Of a DNA stretch of 64,000 bases, positions 39,792 to 48,312 are shown in pieces. How positions within the stretch are numbered: the stretch's first letter is position 1; each line of letters begins with the position of its first letter. Position numbers and translations under genes: made by a program. The notes under the pieces were generated by a model that did not search any database, was not told the DNA's origin, and was given only the letters and a program-made list of their open reading frames with translations. The stretch is from Pantoea sp. Lij88 (GTDB lineage Bacteria; Pseudomonadota; Gammaproteobacteria; Enterobacterales; Enterobacteriaceae), in contig NZ_CP118269.1 of NCBI RefSeq assembly GCF_030062155.1, positions 2,852,001 through 2,916,000 on the forward strand, read 5' to 3'.

Positions 39792-39807
39792 TGTGATTTT
39801 TATCACT
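39792..39807. promoter_or_regulatory. CRP site in nagE-nagB region
   Basis: TGTGA-TTTTTA-TCACT, one mismatch from TGTGA-N6-TCACA, lying between the two NagC operators as in E. coli. Confidence 0.75.
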
Positions 39808-39852
39808 AAAAAACATCGTTTCATACGGCAACATCTGGCTATGACCTCAAAC

Positions 39853-39874
39853 TTATTTTATGATCCGAAATATT
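39853..39874. promoter_or_regulatory. NagC operator, nagB side
   Basis: TTATTT-TATGATCCG-AAATATT matches TTATTT-N9-AAATAAT with one mismatch. Its centre is 94 bp from the nagE-side operator. Confidence 0.7.
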
Positions 39875-39974
39875 GAATTACGCTCCGCCCGTGGCGAGAA
39901 TACGTTATCTGCTCAGGCTGATGACTAACGCAACGGTTTAGCGATCCCCTTTCCATTTTCAAATGAGGTGAAAC

Positions 39975-40775
39975 ATGAGACTGATTCCATTAGCGACGCC
40001 AACCCAGGTAGGTAAATGGGCCGCCCGACATATTGTTAACCGCATCAATGCGTTTAACCCGACGGCGGACAGACCGTTTGTTCTGGGTCTGCCTACCGGC
40101 GGCACGCCACTGGAGGCGTACAAACACCTGATTGATATGCACAAAGCGGGCCAGGTCAGTTTTAAACATGTCGTGACCTTTAATATGGACGAATATGTTG
40201 GCCTGCCAAAAGAGCATCCTGAAAGCTATCACAGCTTCATGTATCGCAACTTCTTCGATCACGTTGATATTCAACCGGAAAATATCAATCTGCTGAATGG
40301 TAATGCGCCCGATATTGACGCAGAATGTCGTCAGTACGAAGAGAAAATTCGCGCACTGGGTAAAATTCACCTGTTTATGGGCGGTGTCGGCAACGACGGT
40401 CATATTGCCTTTAACGAACCGGCTTCATCACTGGCTTCACGTACCCGTATTAAAACCCTGACCCATGACACCCGCGTGGCGAACTCGCGCTTCTTTAACG
40501 GGGATGTTGATCAGGTGCCTAAATATGCCCTGACGGTCGGCGTCGGCACGCTGCTGGATGCAGAAGAAGTAATGATTCTGGTTACCGGCCATGTTAAAGC
40601 GCAGGCACTGCAGGCGGCGGTTGAAGGCAACGTGAATCATATGTGGACCATCAGCTGCCTGCAGCTGCATGCGAAATCGGTCGTGGTCTGTGATGAGCCA
40701 GCCACAATGGAACTGAAAGTGAAAACCGTGAAATATTTCCGCGAAATGGAAGCGGAAAATATGAAAGGCGTGTAA
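39975..40775 (+). CDS. nagB: Glucosamine-6-phosphate deaminase
   Basis: NagB has 266 residues, the E. coli length, starting [21 protein letters not shown]. Active-site blocks are [35 protein letters not shown] and the [22 protein letters not shown] loop. It converts GlcN-6-P to fructose-6-P and ammonia and is allosterically activated by GlcNAc-6-P. It is the first gene of nagBACD. Confidence 0.97.
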   Translation: MRLIPLATPTQVGKWAARHIVNRINAFNPTADRPFVLGLPTGGTPLEAYKHLIDMHKAGQVSFKHVVTFNMDEYVGLPKEHPESYHSFMYRNFFDHVDIQPENINLLNGNAPDIDAECRQYEEKIRALGKIHLFMGGVGNDGHIAFNEPASSLASRTRIKTLTHDTRVANSRFFNGDVDQVPKYALTVGVGTLLDAEEVMILVTGHVKAQALQAAVEGNVNHMWTISCLQLHAKSVVVCDEPATMELKVKTVKYFREMEAENMKGV

Positions 40776-40832
40776 CAGAACAGTGCCCTGCTGTTACGCT
40801 GAGTGACAGCAGGTCAGGACGGGAGAAAAAAG

Positions 40833-41981
40833 ATGTACGCATTAGTTAACGGTCGAATCTACAGCGGCCATGAGGTTCTGGATAATTACGCCGTCGTGGT
40901 GGCTGACGGGCATATTGCGCGCGTCTGCCCGCAGGAATCGCTCCCGGCCGATATTGAGCAGCGCGATATGGCGGGTGCGATTATTGCGCCCGGCTTTATC
41001 GATCTTCAGCTCAACGGCTGCGGGGGTGTGCAGTTCAATGACAGCCTTGAGGCGCTCAGCATTGAGACGCTGGAAACGATGCAGCGTGCCAATGAAAAGT
41101 CTGGCTGCACCAGCTTTTTACCGACGCTGATCACCAGTAGCGACGCCCTGATGAAGCGGGCGATTGAAACCATGCGCGCTTATCTGCAGAAGCATCCGCA
41201 TCAGGCGCTGGGTCTGCATCTGGAAGGACCCTGGCTGAACAAGACGAAAAAAGGCACCCACGATCCGGCGCTGATTCGTCTGCCAGAGCCTGCGATGGTG
41301 CAGTATCTCTGTGACAACGCCGACGTCATCACCAAGGTCACCCTGGCACCGGAAAACGCAGGCAGCGACGTCATTCGTCAGTTAACTGATGCCGGCATCA
41401 TTGTTTCCGCAGGTCACTCGAATGCGACCTATGAAGAGGCGAAAGCGGGTTTCTCTGCTGGCGTGAGTTTCGCGACCCATCTCTACAACGCCATGCCGGC
41501 GTTTGCCGGACGTGAACCGGGGCTTATCGGTGCGCTGTTTGATTCGCCTGATGTATACTGCGGCATTATTGCGGATGGTTTACATGTACATTACGCTAAC
41601 GTTCGCAATGCAAAACGCATCAAAGGCGACAAACTGGTACTGGTAACGGATGCCACTGCACCCGCTGGCGCTGACATTAGCGAGTTTATTTTTGCAGGTA
41701 AAACAATCTATTATCGTGACGGGCTCTGTGTTGATGAAAACGGCACATTAAGTGGTTCTGCCCTGACGATGATTGAAGCGGTACAAAACAGCGTCGAGCA
41801 TGTGGGTATCGCACTGGACGAAGCGTTACGCATGGCATCACTCTACCCGGCACGGGCGATGGGCGTGGAAAGACAGTTGGGCTCGATCGAAGCAGGAAAA
41901 ATCGCGAACCTGACTGTGTTTACGCGCGACTTTAAAATCATTAAGACGTTTGTCAACGGAGACGACGTCCTGAGCGAGTAA
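40833..41981 (+). CDS. nagA: N-acetylglucosamine-6-phosphate deacetylase
   Basis: NagA has 382 residues, as in E. coli, starting at ATG 40833 with GGGAG upstream; the extension in frame from 40803 has no support. Metal and substrate motifs are [33 protein letters not shown] and [16 protein letters not shown]. The catalytic Asp is in [12 protein letters not shown]. It removes the acetyl group from GlcNAc-6-P, the step before NagB. NagC's inducer is its substrate. Confidence 0.97.
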   Translation: MYALVNGRIYSGHEVLDNYAVVVADGHIARVCPQESLPADIEQRDMAGAIIAPGFIDLQLNGCGGVQFNDSLEALSIETLETMQRANEKSGCTSFLPTLITSSDALMKRAIETMRAYLQKHPHQALGLHLEGPWLNKTKKGTHDPALIRLPEPAMVQYLCDNADVITKVTLAPENAGSDVIRQLTDAGIIVSAGHSNATYEEAKAGFSAGVSFATHLYNAMPAFAGREPGLIGALFDSPDVYCGIIADGLHVHYANVRNAKRIKGDKLVLVTDATAPAGADISEFIFAGKTIYYRDGLCVDENGTLSGSALTMIEAVQNSVEHVGIALDEALRMASLYPARAMGVERQLGSIEAGKIANLTVFTRDFKIIKTFVNGDDVLSE

Positions 41982-41988
41982 GCACTGA

Positions 41989-43209
41989 ATGACCACTGGC
42001 GGCCAGTCACAAATAGGAAATGTCGATCTTGTTAAGCAACTCAATAGTGCAGCGGTTTACCGGCTGATCGATCAACAGGGGCCGATATCGCGCATTCAGA
42101 TTGCCGAACTCAGCCAGCTCGCCCCCGCCAGCGTCACCAAAATTACCCGCCAGTTGATTGAGCGCGGCCTGATCAAAGAGGTAGACCAGCAGGCGTCTAC
42201 CGGTGGTCGCCGCGCCATCTCGATTATCACTGAAACCCGCCATTTCCATACCATCGGGGTCCGCCTCGGCCGCAACGATGCCACGCTGACGCTGTTCGAC
42301 CTCAGCGGTAAGTCGCTGGCGCAGGAAGATTATGCGCTGCCGGAACGCACTCAGGAGACGCTGGAACATGCGCTGTTTAACGCCATCAGCGGCTTCATTG
42401 AGCAGCACCAGCGTAAAATCCGCGAGCTGATCGCGATTTCTGTCATTCTGCCAGGGCTGGTCGATCCGATTAATGGCGTGATCCGTTATATGCCGCATAT
42501 CTCTGTCAGCCACTGGCCGCTCGTCGCCAGCCTGAAAAAACGTTTCAACGTCACCAGTTTTGTCGGCCACGATATTCGCAGCCTGGCGCTGGCCGAGCAC
42601 TACTTCGGTGCAAGCCGCGACTGTGCTGACTCGATCCTGGTGCGTTTACACCGTGGTACCGGCGCCGGCATTATTGCTAACGGCCATATTTTTCTGGGCA
42701 GCAACGGCAACGTCGGCGAGATCGGCCATATCCAGGTCGACCCGCTTGGCGAGCGTTGTCACTGCGGCAACTTTGGCTGCCTGGAAACCATTGCCGCCAA
42801 CGGTGCCATTGAGAATCGGGTGCGACATCTGCTGAGTCAGGGCCACCCCAGCACGCTGACCCTGGATGCCTGTCAGATATCCCACATCTGCAAAGCGGCC
42901 AATCACGGTGATGCCCTGGCCTGCGAAGTGGTCGAGCACGTGGGTCGTTATCTCGGTAAAGCGATTGCGATTGCGATCAACCTGTTTAATCCCCAAAAAG
43001 TGGTGCTGGCGGGTGAGATCACAGAGGCAGAAAAAGTGCTGCTGCCCGCGATTGAGGGCTGCATCAATACCCAGGCCTTAGAAGCCTTCCGTAAAAATCT
43101 GCCGGTGGTGCGTTCTACGCTGGATCATCGTTCTGCGATTGGCGCGTTTGCGCTCGCTAAACGTGCCATGCTTAACGGCATTCTGCTGCAACATCTTCTG
43201 GAAGACTAA
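41989..43209 (+). CDS. nagC: GlcNAc-6-P-responsive transcriptional regulator NagC
   Basis: NagC has 406 residues. The N-terminal winged helix-turn-helix (about 17-70) reads SAAVYRLIDQQGPISRIQIAELSQ. The ROK domain has the zinc signature CHCGNFGCLETIAANGAIE and a sugar-binding VHRGTGAGI-type loop (LHRGTGAGIIANG). It represses the nag genes and regulates chitobiose and other loci; GlcNAc-6-P releases it from DNA. It is 7 nt after nagA. Confidence 0.97.
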   Translation: MTTGGQSQIGNVDLVKQLNSAAVYRLIDQQGPISRIQIAELSQLAPASVTKITRQLIERGLIKEVDQQASTGGRRAISIITETRHFHTIGVRLGRNDATLTLFDLSGKSLAQEDYALPERTQETLEHALFNAISGFIEQHQRKIRELIAISVILPGLVDPINGVIRYMPHISVSHWPLVASLKKRFNVTSFVGHDIRSLALAEHYFGASRDCADSILVRLHRGTGAGIIANGHIFLGSNGNVGEIGHIQVDPLGERCHCGNFGCLETIAANGAIENRVRHLLSQGHPSTLTLDACQISHICKAANHGDALACEVVEHVGRYLGKAIAIAINLFNPQKVVLAGEITEAEKVLLPAIEGCINTQALEAFRKNLPVVRSTLDHRSAIGAFALAKRAMLNGILLQHLLED

Positions 43210-43248
43210 GCTAACCCGCTGCTGTGGCGGGCCACATCGGATCTGACT

Positions 43249-44001
43249 ATGACCATTAAAAGCGTAATTTGTGATATCGATGGCGTGCTGATGCACGACA
43301 ACACGGCCGTTCCCGGCGCACAGGAGTTTTTACAGCGCATTCTGGCCAAAGAGATGCCGCTGGTGGTGCTGACGAACTATCCCTCGCAGACCGAGCAGGA
43401 TCTGGCTAACCGTTTTGCTTCGGCTGGCGTAGAAGTTCCTGAATCGGTTTTCTATACCTCCGCTATGGCCACAGCCGACTTCCTGCGCCGTCAGGAAGGC
43501 AAAAAAGCGTATGTGATTGGCGAAGGCGCACTGATTCATGAACTCTATAAAGCGGGCTTTACCATTACCGATGTGAATCCCGATTTCGTGATTGTCGGAG
43601 AAACGCGCTCGTTTAACTGGGACATGATGCATAAAGCGGCCTTCTTCGTGGCTAACGGCGCCCGCTTTATTGCCACTAACCCGGATACGCATGCGCGTGG
43701 TTTTATTCCCGCCTGTGGTGCGCTCTGTGCAGGTATTGAAAAGATCTCTGGCCGTCGTCCGTTTGTGGTCGGCAAACCCAGCCCCTACATCATGCGCGCC
43801 GCGCTGAACAAAATGCAGGCCCACTCAGAAGAGACGGTGATTGTCGGTGACAACCTGCGTACCGATATTCTGGCTGGTTTTCAGGCGGGTCTGGAAACGG
43901 TACTGGTGCTGTCCGGCGTCTCAACGCTAAGTGATATTGATGCCATGCCGTTCCGTCCGGACTGGATCTACCCTTCAGTTGCCGATATTGACCTGTTCTG
44001 A
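43249..44001 (+). CDS. nagD: UMP phosphatase / HAD hydrolase NagD
   Basis: NagD has 250 residues. HAD motif I is VICDIDGVLMHDN (nucleophile and acid Asp), motif II is VVLTNYPSQTE, and motif III/IV is VGKPSPYIMRAAL and VIVGDNLRTDILAGFQAG. It belongs to the C2-capped HAD subfamily; the E. coli enzyme acts on UMP and other nucleotide monophosphates (also called UmpH). It closes nagBACD, 39 nt after nagC, with a terminator behind. Confidence 0.96.
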   Translation: MTIKSVICDIDGVLMHDNTAVPGAQEFLQRILAKEMPLVVLTNYPSQTEQDLANRFASAGVEVPESVFYTSAMATADFLRRQEGKKAYVIGEGALIHELYKAGFTITDVNPDFVIVGETRSFNWDMMHKAAFFVANGARFIATNPDTHARGFIPACGALCAGIEKISGRRPFVVGKPSPYIMRAALNKMQAHSEETVIVGDNLRTDILAGFQAGLETVLVLSGVSTLSDIDAMPFRPDWIYPSVADIDLF

Positions 44002-44015
44002 TTCATTTCTCTTAT

Positions 44016-44054
44016 GACGCATCCGGCTAATCTGTGATGCGTCCCCCTTTTTTG
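44016..44054 (+). terminator. nagBACD terminator
   Basis: GACGCATC pairs with GATGCGTC across a 12-nt loop; C5 and then T6 follow. The remaining roughly 250 bp to asnB is AT-rich and shows no gene; the asnB promoter is expected there but not assigned. Confidence 0.7.
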
Positions 44055-44307
44055 CACAACCCTTTCCTTTTTACTGCCTGATTTTTGCTCAAAAAAGCCA
44101 TTCCATTGCCGATCCAACAACAGAACAACGTTTAAATTATCGTTTATTCAATTTTATTGGCATGCGAGCAATATTTTTATCAGTAAATCACGATTCCTCT
44201 TGCATTGAATGCACCAAATAGCGCATTTTCTTATGTATCACGCAGCGTCAGGCTGCCGGACAAACGCAAAAGATAACATCGCCGTAAGGTGAGCTCAGGA
44301 GTCAGTT

Positions 44308-45975
44308 ATGTGTTCAATTTTTGGTGTGCTGGATCTGAAAACCGATCCTGTTGAGCTGCGCAAAAAAGCGCTGGAATGTTCACGCTTAATGCGTCATCGC
44401 GGCCCGGACTGGTCAGGCGTCTACGCAGATGACCATGCTATCCTGGCGCATGAACGCCTCTCAATTGTTGACGTTAACAATGGCGCACAGCCGCTGTACA
44501 ACGCCGATCGCACCCACGTACTGGCGGTTAACGGCGAGATTTACAACCATCAGGCACTGCGCGCTGAACTCAGCGATCGCTACGAATTTCAGACCGGTTC
44601 TGACTGTGAAGTCATTCTGGCGCTCTATCAGGAGAAAGGTGTCGATTTCCTCGACGAGCTGGAAGGCATGTTCGCCTTTATCCTCTATGACACCGTTAAA
44701 AAAACCTATCTGATTGGCCGCGACCACATCGGTATCATCCCGCTCTATATGGGTAACGATGAGCACGGCAACCTGTTTGTCGCATCAGAAATGAAAGCGC
44801 TGGTGCCTGCCTGCCGTTCGATCAAAGAGTTCCCGCCGGGAAGCTACCTCTCCAGCACCGATGGCGTGATCCGTCGTTACTGGCAGCGTGACTGGATGGA
44901 ATACAAAAACGTTGAGCACAACACCACCGACGCTGCTGGCCTGAAACACGCGCTGGAAGAGTCGGTGAAAAGCCACCTGATGTCCGATGTGCCTTACGGT
45001 GTGCTGCTGTCAGGCGGTCTGGACTCCTCCATCATTTCCGCTGTGACCAAGCGTTTCGCGGCGAAGCGGGTTGAAGATCAGGATAAAAGTGATGCCTGGT
45101 GGCCACAGCTGCACTCTTTCGCTGTAGGACTGGAAGGTTCACCCGACTTAAAAGCGGCGAAAACCGTGGCGGAACATCTGGGCACCGTGCACCACGAAAT
45201 TCATTTCACCGTGCAGGAAGGACTGGATGCGATTCGCGATGTGATTTATCACATTGAAACCTATGATGTCACCACTATTCGCGCCTCTACGCCGATGTAC
45301 TTAATGTCGCGTAAAATCAAAGCGATGGGTATTAAGATGGTGCTGTCGGGCGAAGGCGCAGATGAAGTATTTGGCGGCTATCTCTATTTCCATAAAGCGC
45401 CAGACGCTAAAGAGTTCCACGAAGAAAACGTGCGTAAACTGCAGGCACTGCATATGTTCGACTGCGCCCGCGCCAACAAGGCGATGTCCGCCTGGGGCGT
45501 TGAAGCCCGCGTACCGTTCCTGGACAAAAAATTCCTGGATGTGGCGATGCGTATCAACCCGGCCGACAAAATGTGTGGCAGCAACGGTAAAATGGAGAAG
45601 CACATTCTGCGTGAATGTTTCTCCTCTTACCTGCCGGAGAGTGTGGCGTGGCGTCAGAAAGAGCAGTTCTCGGATGGCGTGGGTTACAGCTGGATCGACT
45701 CACTGAAAGAAGTTGCGGCGAAGCAAATCAGCGATCAGCAGCTGGCCACCGCCCACTTCCGCTTCCCGTTCAACACGCCGGGGTCGAAAGAAGCTTATCT
45801 CTATCGTGAGATCTTCGAAGAGCTGTTCCCGTTAGCGAGCGCGGCAGAGTGTGTGCCTGGCGGTCCGTCGGTCGCCTGTTCTTCTGCCAAAGCGATTGAG
45901 TGGGATGAAGCGTTTAAAAACATGGACGATCCTTCCGGACGTGCCGTGGGTGTGCATCAGTCAGCCTATAAATAA
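44308..45975 (+). CDS. asnB: Asparagine synthase B (glutamine-hydrolysing)
   Basis: AsnB has 555 residues. The N-terminal nucleophile amidotransferase domain begins with Cys2 (MCSIFGVLDLK), and substrate-binding blocks are LMRHRGPDWSG, HERLSIVDVNNGAQPLYN and AVNGEIYNHQALR. The synthetase domain has the PP-loop LLSGGLDSSIISA and GEGADEVFGGYLYFHKAP. It makes asparagine from aspartate, using glutamine and ATP. It is monocistronic, with a terminator after it, and is followed by the tRNA operon as in E. coli. Confidence 0.97.
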   Translation: MCSIFGVLDLKTDPVELRKKALECSRLMRHRGPDWSGVYADDHAILAHERLSIVDVNNGAQPLYNADRTHVLAVNGEIYNHQALRAELSDRYEFQTGSDCEVILALYQEKGVDFLDELEGMFAFILYDTVKKTYLIGRDHIGIIPLYMGNDEHGNLFVASEMKALVPACRSIKEFPPGSYLSSTDGVIRRYWQRDWMEYKNVEHNTTDAAGLKHALEESVKSHLMSDVPYGVLLSGGLDSSIISAVTKRFAAKRVEDQDKSDAWWPQLHSFAVGLEGSPDLKAAKTVAEHLGTVHHEIHFTVQEGLDAIRDVIYHIETYDVTTIRASTPMYLMSRKIKAMGIKMVLSGEGADEVFGGYLYFHKAPDAKEFHEENVRKLQALHMFDCARANKAMSAWGVEARVPFLDKKFLDVAMRINPADKMCGSNGKMEKHILRECFSSYLPESVAWRQKEQFSDGVGYSWIDSLKEVAAKQISDQQLATAHFRFPFNTPGSKEAYLYREIFEELFPLASAAECVPGGPSVACSSAKAIEWDEAFKNMDDPSGRAVGVHQSAYK

Positions 45976-45994
45976 GCTGACAGAGCGCCACCAG

Positions 45995-46021
45995 AATGGG
46001 CCCGCTGTGGCCCATTTTTTT
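45995..46021 (+). terminator. asnB terminator
   Basis: ATGGGCC-CGCTGT-GGCCCAT stem followed by TTTTTT, 20 nt past the asnB stop. Confidence 0.9.
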
Positions 46022-46124
46022 CACGATTAGCCTTGTATTCACTGAAAAATTGCCGAATAAACCGCCAGGCTGGTTATAAGCCAGTCAAACAGCAATTATC
46101 TGGCAAAAAACGGTAAAAAACTTG

Positions 46125-46153
46125 TTGACGCTGTCTGGTCAACTCCGCATAAT
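46125..46153 (+). promoter_or_regulatory. Promoter of the tRNA operon
   Basis: TTGACG (46125-46130), a 17-bp spacer and CATAAT (46148-46153), followed by GCGCCCCGC, a GC-rich discriminator typical of stringently controlled stable-RNA promoters. Confidence 0.85.
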
Positions 46154-46193
46154 GCGCCCCGCAACGCCGATGAAGGTAACGCGAAAAAAAGAT

Positions 46194-46270
46194 GGCTACG
46201 TAGCTCAGCTGGTTAGAGCACAGCACTCATAATGCTGGGGTCACAGGTTCGATTCCCGTCGTAGCCACCA
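46194..46270 (+). tRNA. metT: tRNA-Met (CAT), elongator
   Basis: A 77-nt tRNA with encoded CCA and anticodon CAT at 46228-46230. The acceptor GGCTACG pairs with CGTAGCC, so it is elongator Met rather than initiator. It is the first gene of a seven-tRNA operon with the E. coli metT-to-glnX order, and is identical to the copy at 46594-46670. Confidence 0.95.
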
Positions 46271-46279
46271 TCTTTTTTT

Positions 46280-46364
46280 GCGGGAGTGGCGAAATTGGTA
46301 GACGCACCAGATTTAGGTTCTGGCGCCGCAAGGTGTGCGAGTTCAAGTCTCGCCTCCCGCACCA
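46280..46364 (+). tRNA. leuW: tRNA-Leu (TAG)
   Basis: An 85-nt class II tRNA with a long variable arm (TGGCGCCGCAAGGTGTGCG region), acceptor GCGGGAG/CTCCCGC, encoded CCA, and anticodon TAG at 46314-46316. Confidence 0.95.
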
Positions 46365-46386
46365 TTTCATTATTCGGCAGCGTGGA

Positions 46387-46461
46387 TGGGATATCGCCAA
46401 GCGGTAAGGCACCGGTTTTTGATACCGGCATTCCCTGGTTCGAATCCAGGTATCCCAGCCA
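46387..46461 (+). tRNA. glnU: tRNA-Gln (TTG), copy 1
   Basis: A 75-nt tRNA with acceptor TGGGATA/TATCCCA, encoded CCA, and anticodon TTG at 46419-46421 in the loop TTTTGAT. Identical to the next copy. Confidence 0.95.
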
Positions 46462-46496
46462 ATTTCGATGATTCTTGTATGCTGAGAACGGACGAA

Positions 46497-46571
46497 TGGG
46501 ATATCGCCAAGCGGTAAGGCACCGGTTTTTGATACCGGCATTCCCTGGTTCGAATCCAGGTATCCCAGCCA
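46497..46571 (+). tRNA. glnW: tRNA-Gln (TTG), copy 2
   Basis: A 75-nt tRNA, base-for-base the same as copy 1, with anticodon TTG at 46529-46531. Only the 35-bp spacers differ. Confidence 0.95.
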
Positions 46572-46593
46572 TCATTGAAATGCAGTACAATTT

Positions 46594-46670
46594 GGCTACG
46601 TAGCTCAGCTGGTTAGAGCACAGCACTCATAATGCTGGGGTCACAGGTTCGATTCCCGTCGTAGCCACCA
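46594..46670 (+). tRNA. metU: tRNA-Met (CAT), elongator, copy 2
   Basis: A 77-nt tRNA identical to the first Met tRNA, with anticodon CAT at 46628-46630. Confidence 0.95.
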
Positions 46671-46676
46671 TATAAT

Positions 46677-46751
46677 TGGGGTGTCGCCAAGCGGTAAGGC
46701 ACTGGTTTCTGATACCAGCATTCCGGGGTTCGAATCCCTGCACCCCAGCCA
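46677..46751 (+). tRNA. glnV: tRNA-Gln (CTG), copy 1
   Basis: A 75-nt tRNA with acceptor TGGGGTG/CACCCCA and anticodon CTG at 46709-46711. It starts 6 nt after metU. Confidence 0.95.
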
Positions 46752-46780
46752 TACAAAGACAATTTGAAAAACACCATTAT

Positions 46781-46855
46781 TGGGGTGTCGCCAAGCGGTA
46801 AGGCACTGGTTTCTGATACCAGCATTCCGGGGTTCGAATCCCTGCACCCCAGCCA
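46781..46855 (+). tRNA. glnX: tRNA-Gln (CTG), copy 2
   Basis: A 75-nt tRNA identical to the previous Gln-CTG gene, with anticodon CTG at 46813-46815. It is the last gene of the operon. Confidence 0.95.
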
Positions 46856-46869
46856 AATTGCACAACCAG

Positions 46870-46897
46870 GCCCGCTTTTGCGGGCTTTGTTGTTTTT
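46870..46897 (+). terminator. tRNA operon terminator
   Basis: GCCCGC-TTTT-GCGGGC followed by TTTGTTGTTTTT, 14 nt after glnX. Confidence 0.9.
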
Positions 46898-46967
46898 GTA
46901 CCTTCTCAAACTTTCCACTCTTAATGATTGCTGGCCCGCCCTGCGGCGAGCCTCAATGCACAACCGG

Positions 46968-48140
46968 CTATAAACCCAGTGCGTATCGCAATACCTGCCG
47001 CTTCAGTACGCCGGAATGTTCGGCTGCAATCAGTCCGAGATTACGCGCGAACCGCAGCGGTGCCAGCTGATTGCTGAAGGCAAAGTAAAAGAGATCCATC
47101 CCGCCCTGCATCAGCATATTGTCTTTACGACGCTGCCGGTGATAGCGCTGCAATACCCGCTCCGACGCCCAGTCCTCCGCCGCACCGCGTGCGCTGACCA
47201 GCACATCAATCAATGCATCAATATCGCGATAGCCCAGATTCACGCCCTGCCCGGCCAGCGGGTTAATGGTATGCGCCGCGTCTCCGACCAGCGCCAGCCC
47301 CGGCAGGACGTAGCGTGACGCGTGACGACGTACCAGCGGGAAGCCACCCGCGCCATGCGCTTTGAAACGCCCTAGTCGCGCCGGGAAATGGCTGGCGATC
47401 TCTTTTTCCAGCTGGGGCAACGGCATCGCCTGCAGCTGACGCACTCTTGCGGGCGCGTCATACCAGACCAGCGAGGCGCGGTTGCCATACAGCGGCAGGA
47501 AGGCGCGTGGTCCCTGCGGCGTAAAGTGCTGCCAGGTGGCGTCGCCTGCCGGATGTTCACAGGTCACGCTGATCAGTAAGCAGGACTGCGCATAGCTCCA
47601 GCCATGAATGCCAATACCTGCCATCTGTCGAACCTGAGAGTTCGCGCCATCTGCGCCAACCACCAGCCGGGTGTGTAAGGCAACGCCGTCGTTCAGGTCA
47701 ATGCGCCAGCCGCCATTTTCTGGCTGCAGGTTTTCCAGCGAGGCCGGGCAATAGCAGGTCACGCCCAGCGACTGCATTTCTTCCCATAGCGCCCGCTGAA
47801 GCACACTGTTCTCGACCATAAAGCCCAGTTCGGGCAGCCCCAGCGAAGCTGCATCAAAACTCACCTGCGCCGCCTGCCACTCCCAGGTTTCCAGCCTGCG
47901 ATAAGGCGCGCTGCGCATCGCTTCGACCCGGGGCCAGACGTTGAGCTGCTTCAGCAACGCCACCGAGGAGGATCCGATCGCTGAAATGCGTATATCGGGA
48001 TCGCTGTCGGCATCAAATGGCGCGGGTTCGGCACGCTCAATCACCGCCACGCGAAAATGGTGTTGTGTCAGTCCACAGGCCAGCGCAGCACCGACCATGC
48101 CACCGCCGACAATCACGACATCAAACTGATTATCCTGCAT
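46968..48140 (-). CDS. ubiF: 3-demethoxyubiquinol 3-hydroxylase UbiF
   Basis: The protein has 390 residues and is a class A flavoprotein mono-oxygenase of the UbiH/F/I group. The FAD motif is DVVIVGGGMVGAALACGL, the family signature RISAIGSSSVALLKQL follows, and the second FAD motif is LVGDAAHTINPLAGQGVNLGYRD. It hydroxylates C6 of the ubiquinone ring late in ubiquinone synthesis. Assignment to UbiF over UbiH/UbiI rests on position next to the tRNA operon and miaB, as in E. coli, and on overall similarity. It is divergent from miaB. Confidence 0.93.
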   Translation of the reverse strand: MQDNQFDVVIVGGGMVGAALACGLTQHHFRVAVIERAEPAPFDADSDPDIRISAIGSSSVALLKQLNVWPRVEAMRSAPYRRLETWEWQAAQVSFDAASLGLPELGFMVENSVLQRALWEEMQSLGVTCYCPASLENLQPENGGWRIDLNDGVALHTRLVVGADGANSQVRQMAGIGIHGWSYAQSCLLISVTCEHPAGDATWQHFTPQGPRAFLPLYGNRASLVWYDAPARVRQLQAMPLPQLEKEIASHFPARLGRFKAHGAGGFPLVRRHASRYVLPGLALVGDAAHTINPLAGQGVNLGYRDIDALIDVLVSARGAAEDWASERVLQRYHRQRRKDNMLMQGGMDLFYFAFSNQLAPLRFARNLGLIAAEHSGVLKRQVLRYALGL

Positions 48141-48312
48141 TGCTTATGTCCCTCTCTGATTCCCGCCAGCCTGCGCAACACGGGTCTGAATAGAGCAAAG
48201 TGTACCGGAAAACGCGGTGGCTGGCAGAAAAGCCCTCAGGCTGGTCACCACTGCATCAAAGCATTACAATACGCGCCCCTCACTTCACTGCACTGAATCA
48301 ATGGCTAGCGCG

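Larger units (their letters stand above)
39647..39974. promoter_or_regulatory. nagE-nagB divergent control region
   Basis: This 328-bp region contains two NagC operators and a CRP site (listed separately), the divergent promoters, and a GAGGTGA ribosome site for nagB at 39965-39971. The operator centres are 94 bp apart, the same as the DNA-loop spacing in E. coli. No gene is present. Confidence 0.8.

Noticed and set aside
46213..46963. Several ORFs of 60-137 residues with repeated motifs across the tRNA cluster
   Set aside because: The repeats (such as GYLDSNQG and GWGAGIRTPE) are translations of the tRNA genes themselves, a well-known annotation artefact.
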